A stretch of 64,000 bases of DNA from Cercospora beticola (lineage: Eukaryota > Ascomycota > Dothideomycetes > Mycosphaerellales > Mycosphaerellaceae): contig NC_088939.1 of assembly GCF_033473495.1 (NCBI RefSeq), positions 1,178,001 to 1,242,000 of the forward strand, given 5' to 3'. This document shows, piece after piece, positions 62,425-64,000 of this stretch. A program made the position numbers and the translations under genes. Each line of letters opens with the position of its first letter. Within the stretch, counting starts at the first letter, position 1. The notes below the pieces were generated by a model. That model made no database searches. It had not been told where the DNA came from and saw only the letters and a list, made by a program, of their open reading frames with translations.

Positions 62425-63030
62425 CTAGAAGAACCAGCCACGAGAGCGACGCGTCTGGAGCTGAGGGCGGCCTTTGTCGCCTGGAACATCACCGTCGGTC
62501 GATGTCTGACGAGAAGAGGAAGATGAGCCGCTGCCAGCATCCTTGCCGGAGGAGCTCGAACCAGTTTGCTTGCCTTTGCCCTTATCTGGGCGCCCCCGAC
62601 GATCATCGCCACAGCCGCTCGATCCTTCGTCCTCTTCGGGCACTGGCTGGAGCTTCTTCTTGGAACTGCCAGCGCTGACTTTGGCTATGGTATCGCCTTT
62701 GCTGAGCCCAGTGCTGTACCCCGGGCCGTATGCACCCTGATCGGTGTAGAAGCTCTTGAGTGCTGGACGACCCGAGCTTGATGGACCGGCGACGGGGGTA
62801 CGGTCTTGGTCTTGGACTCCGCTGTTTGTGCTGCGAGATACATCGCCAGACTCGAAAGGTGGTTTGTTGGCTTTTGAAGGACCGTATGGGCCTTGGTCGG
62901 TATAGTAGGCACGCAAGGGCGGACGCTCAGCCTGATGCGGGATCTCCGCCAACTCGAGCTCGCGCTTCTTTAGCTCGCGCATGCGCGCCTGAGTGTACGG
63001 GTTGTGACCGCCATACCAGGAGGGGTCCAT
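62425..63030 (-). CDS. Small hydrophilic protein with duplicated YTDQG-YGP motif
   Basis: I do not recognise this family. The single-exon frame starts with a good ATG at 63030 (MDPSWYGGHNPYTQARM) and encodes 201 residues. After a charged helix (ARMRELKKRELELAEI) come two similar blocks: PPLRAYYTDQGPYGPSK (about 37-53) and PALKSFYTDQGAYGPGY (about 88-104). The remainder is Lys/Ser/Gly-rich and low in complexity, ending RSRGWFF. There is no signal peptide or membrane helix, so it is probably a disordered intracellular protein. The duplicated block and clean start support a real gene, but expression is unproven. Confidence 0.6.
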   Translation of the reverse strand: MDPSWYGGHNPYTQARMRELKKRELELAEIPHQAERPPLRAYYTDQGPYGPSKANKPPFESGDVSRSTNSGVQDQDRTPVAGPSSSGRPALKSFYTDQGAYGPGYSTGLSKGDTIAKVSAGSSKKKLQPVPEEDEGSSGCGDDRRGRPDKGKGKQTGSSSSGKDAGSGSSSSSRQTSTDGDVPGDKGRPQLQTRRSRGWFF

Positions 63031-64000
63031 GGCGTAGTCGTGGTCTTGTGTTGTTTTCTTGTGTTGTGCTGTTCTGGTGTTGCGATTTGTGGTCTTGCAG
63101 TTGAGCCCCGATGATGTTACAGTTGTGCCTTTGTGGTTAACCTGCGAGGTTGCTGATCCGAGAGGCTTGCTGTTGGGAAGAGCAAAGAGAAGAAATGATC
63201 AGTTCTTTTATGGTAAGATCGCAGTGTCTGAGTACGGAGTGAATGTTGCGTTTGGGACACGCATGGCTCGTGCACGCATGATCCTGCCTCGAGGTGAATG
63301 AAAATTGTCTTCTGCCATTGCTCACATGATCTTAGCACCAACTTGAGCTATGAACACGCTTGACATGGGAGCTTCAGCTGAATGGCTTGGCTTTTGCGCA
63401 GTTGGAAGCCCGGAATCTTGGACAATCTCCACCTAGGCCTTTTTGGAACGATACTGTTTCGGTCGATGTGGAGCCAAAGGCCAGCCACATGGCTTCCATG
63501 ACATGCCATTGCACGGTGCAGAGCATGCTTGAAGCGACACTCGGCAGCTGGAAGACATGCCAAAGGACCGGAGGCACGAATGATCTGGGCGCAGGTTCCG
63601 GACAGTACTGGGCACCACGTAATGTCGACCGCAGATACCAGCAACGTGACCTTTCGACGAGCGGCAGTGTCAAGCCACGCCATCTCCGTCTCGCGAACGC
63701 GAGCGGAATCCAAGGTATCAGGATGTCAAGCAGATTGCCTGCTGCAGGAACCCGAGACTAGCCCCAGTCCGCTCGCATGGACCTTCAGCGCAGAACCTGC
63801 TTTTCCTGGACCTCCGTTTGCATCTGACATCATGCTCTGGCCCATAAAACGAGCCTGCTCTTCCTCTCACAGCTTCTTTCTCTTCACATCCATACTCTTA
63901 TACTCTATTGCACTTTTCATTATATATGCAGCATCACCAGATTTTATACTCACAGACACAGAAGAAGCAGGCCGACACTATTGTGTCTGTTTCCGGCGAA
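63031..64000. other. Right-edge intergenic region
   Basis: Promoter of the small-protein gene on the left. At the right, from about 63840, are CATAAAA, CT-rich tracts and a TATATAT stretch that look like the promoter or leader of a plus-strand gene beyond the window. Frames at 63348-63761 on both strands lack ATG starts and features. Confidence 0.4.

Noticed and set aside
1..64000. CRISPR arrays, transposons, LTRs or a biosynthetic cluster
   Set aside because: No spaced repeats, transposase or reverse-transcriptase motifs, or PKS, NRPS or terpene-synthase genes were seen; the regulators XlnR and SreA lack pathway neighbours here.

Overview
This window is nuclear DNA of a filamentous ascomycete (Pezizomycotina). 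Gene content and style suggest Dothideomycetes, perhaps near Mycosphaerellales, but that placement is an inference. The evidence is short spliceosomal introns (mostly 46-66 nt, several with a CTAAC/CTGAC-like branch site), orthologues of the Pezizomycotina regulators XlnR and SreA, a HET-domain protein, a La-Arb1 protein and a DUF7730-type protein. About 25 protein genes are supported and all look chromosomal. I see no transposon, CRISPR array, rRNA or convincing tRNA.

Layout. 0-6 kb: an MFS transporter cut by the left edge, a U1A/U2B''-type splicing protein, and three paralogous BTB/POZ genes. 7-16 kb: the xylanase/cellulase activator XlnR, an ornithine cyclodeaminase/mu-crystallin family protein, the Rho4 GTPase, and a sphingoid-base-phosphate phosphatase divergent from it. 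17-25 kb: the iron-responsive GATA repressor SreA, eIF2B-alpha (GCN3), a family III CoA-transferase, inositol polyphosphate kinase, and an unrecognised membrane protein. 26-34 kb: a La-Arb1 fusion protein, a quinone oxidoreductase, and a 1,450-residue ZZ/HET-domain protein. 35-40 kb: a large kinesin. 40.3-43.6 kb: a 3.26-kb stretch without a secure gene, which contains one suspicious, nearly open frame. 43.6-53 kb: a DUF7730-type protein, RAD18, an SLC6-type symporter, the Hsp90 co-chaperone p23, and VPS24. 53.7-64 kb: the mitochondrial helicase SUV3, SEC1, threonine synthase, and a small unrecognised protein.

Most genes are unrelated housekeeping or regulatory genes arranged as divergent and convergent pairs, so there is no biosynthetic cluster. 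The BTB triplet is the only local gene family. The most unusual signal is compositional. In several genes (OCD, eIF2B-alpha, HET 3' end, the SLC6 gene twice, VPS24, SUV3) codon choice flips abruptly from C-ending and G-poor (Leu CTC, Lys AAA, Arg CGC) to G-rich and C-poor (Leu TTG, Lys AAG, Arg AGG). The order is always the same and is independent of gene strand. This resembles a local GC-skew jump.

Exon boundaries were placed by hand from splice signals, reading-frame phase and remembered family conservation. They have not been checked against transcripts.
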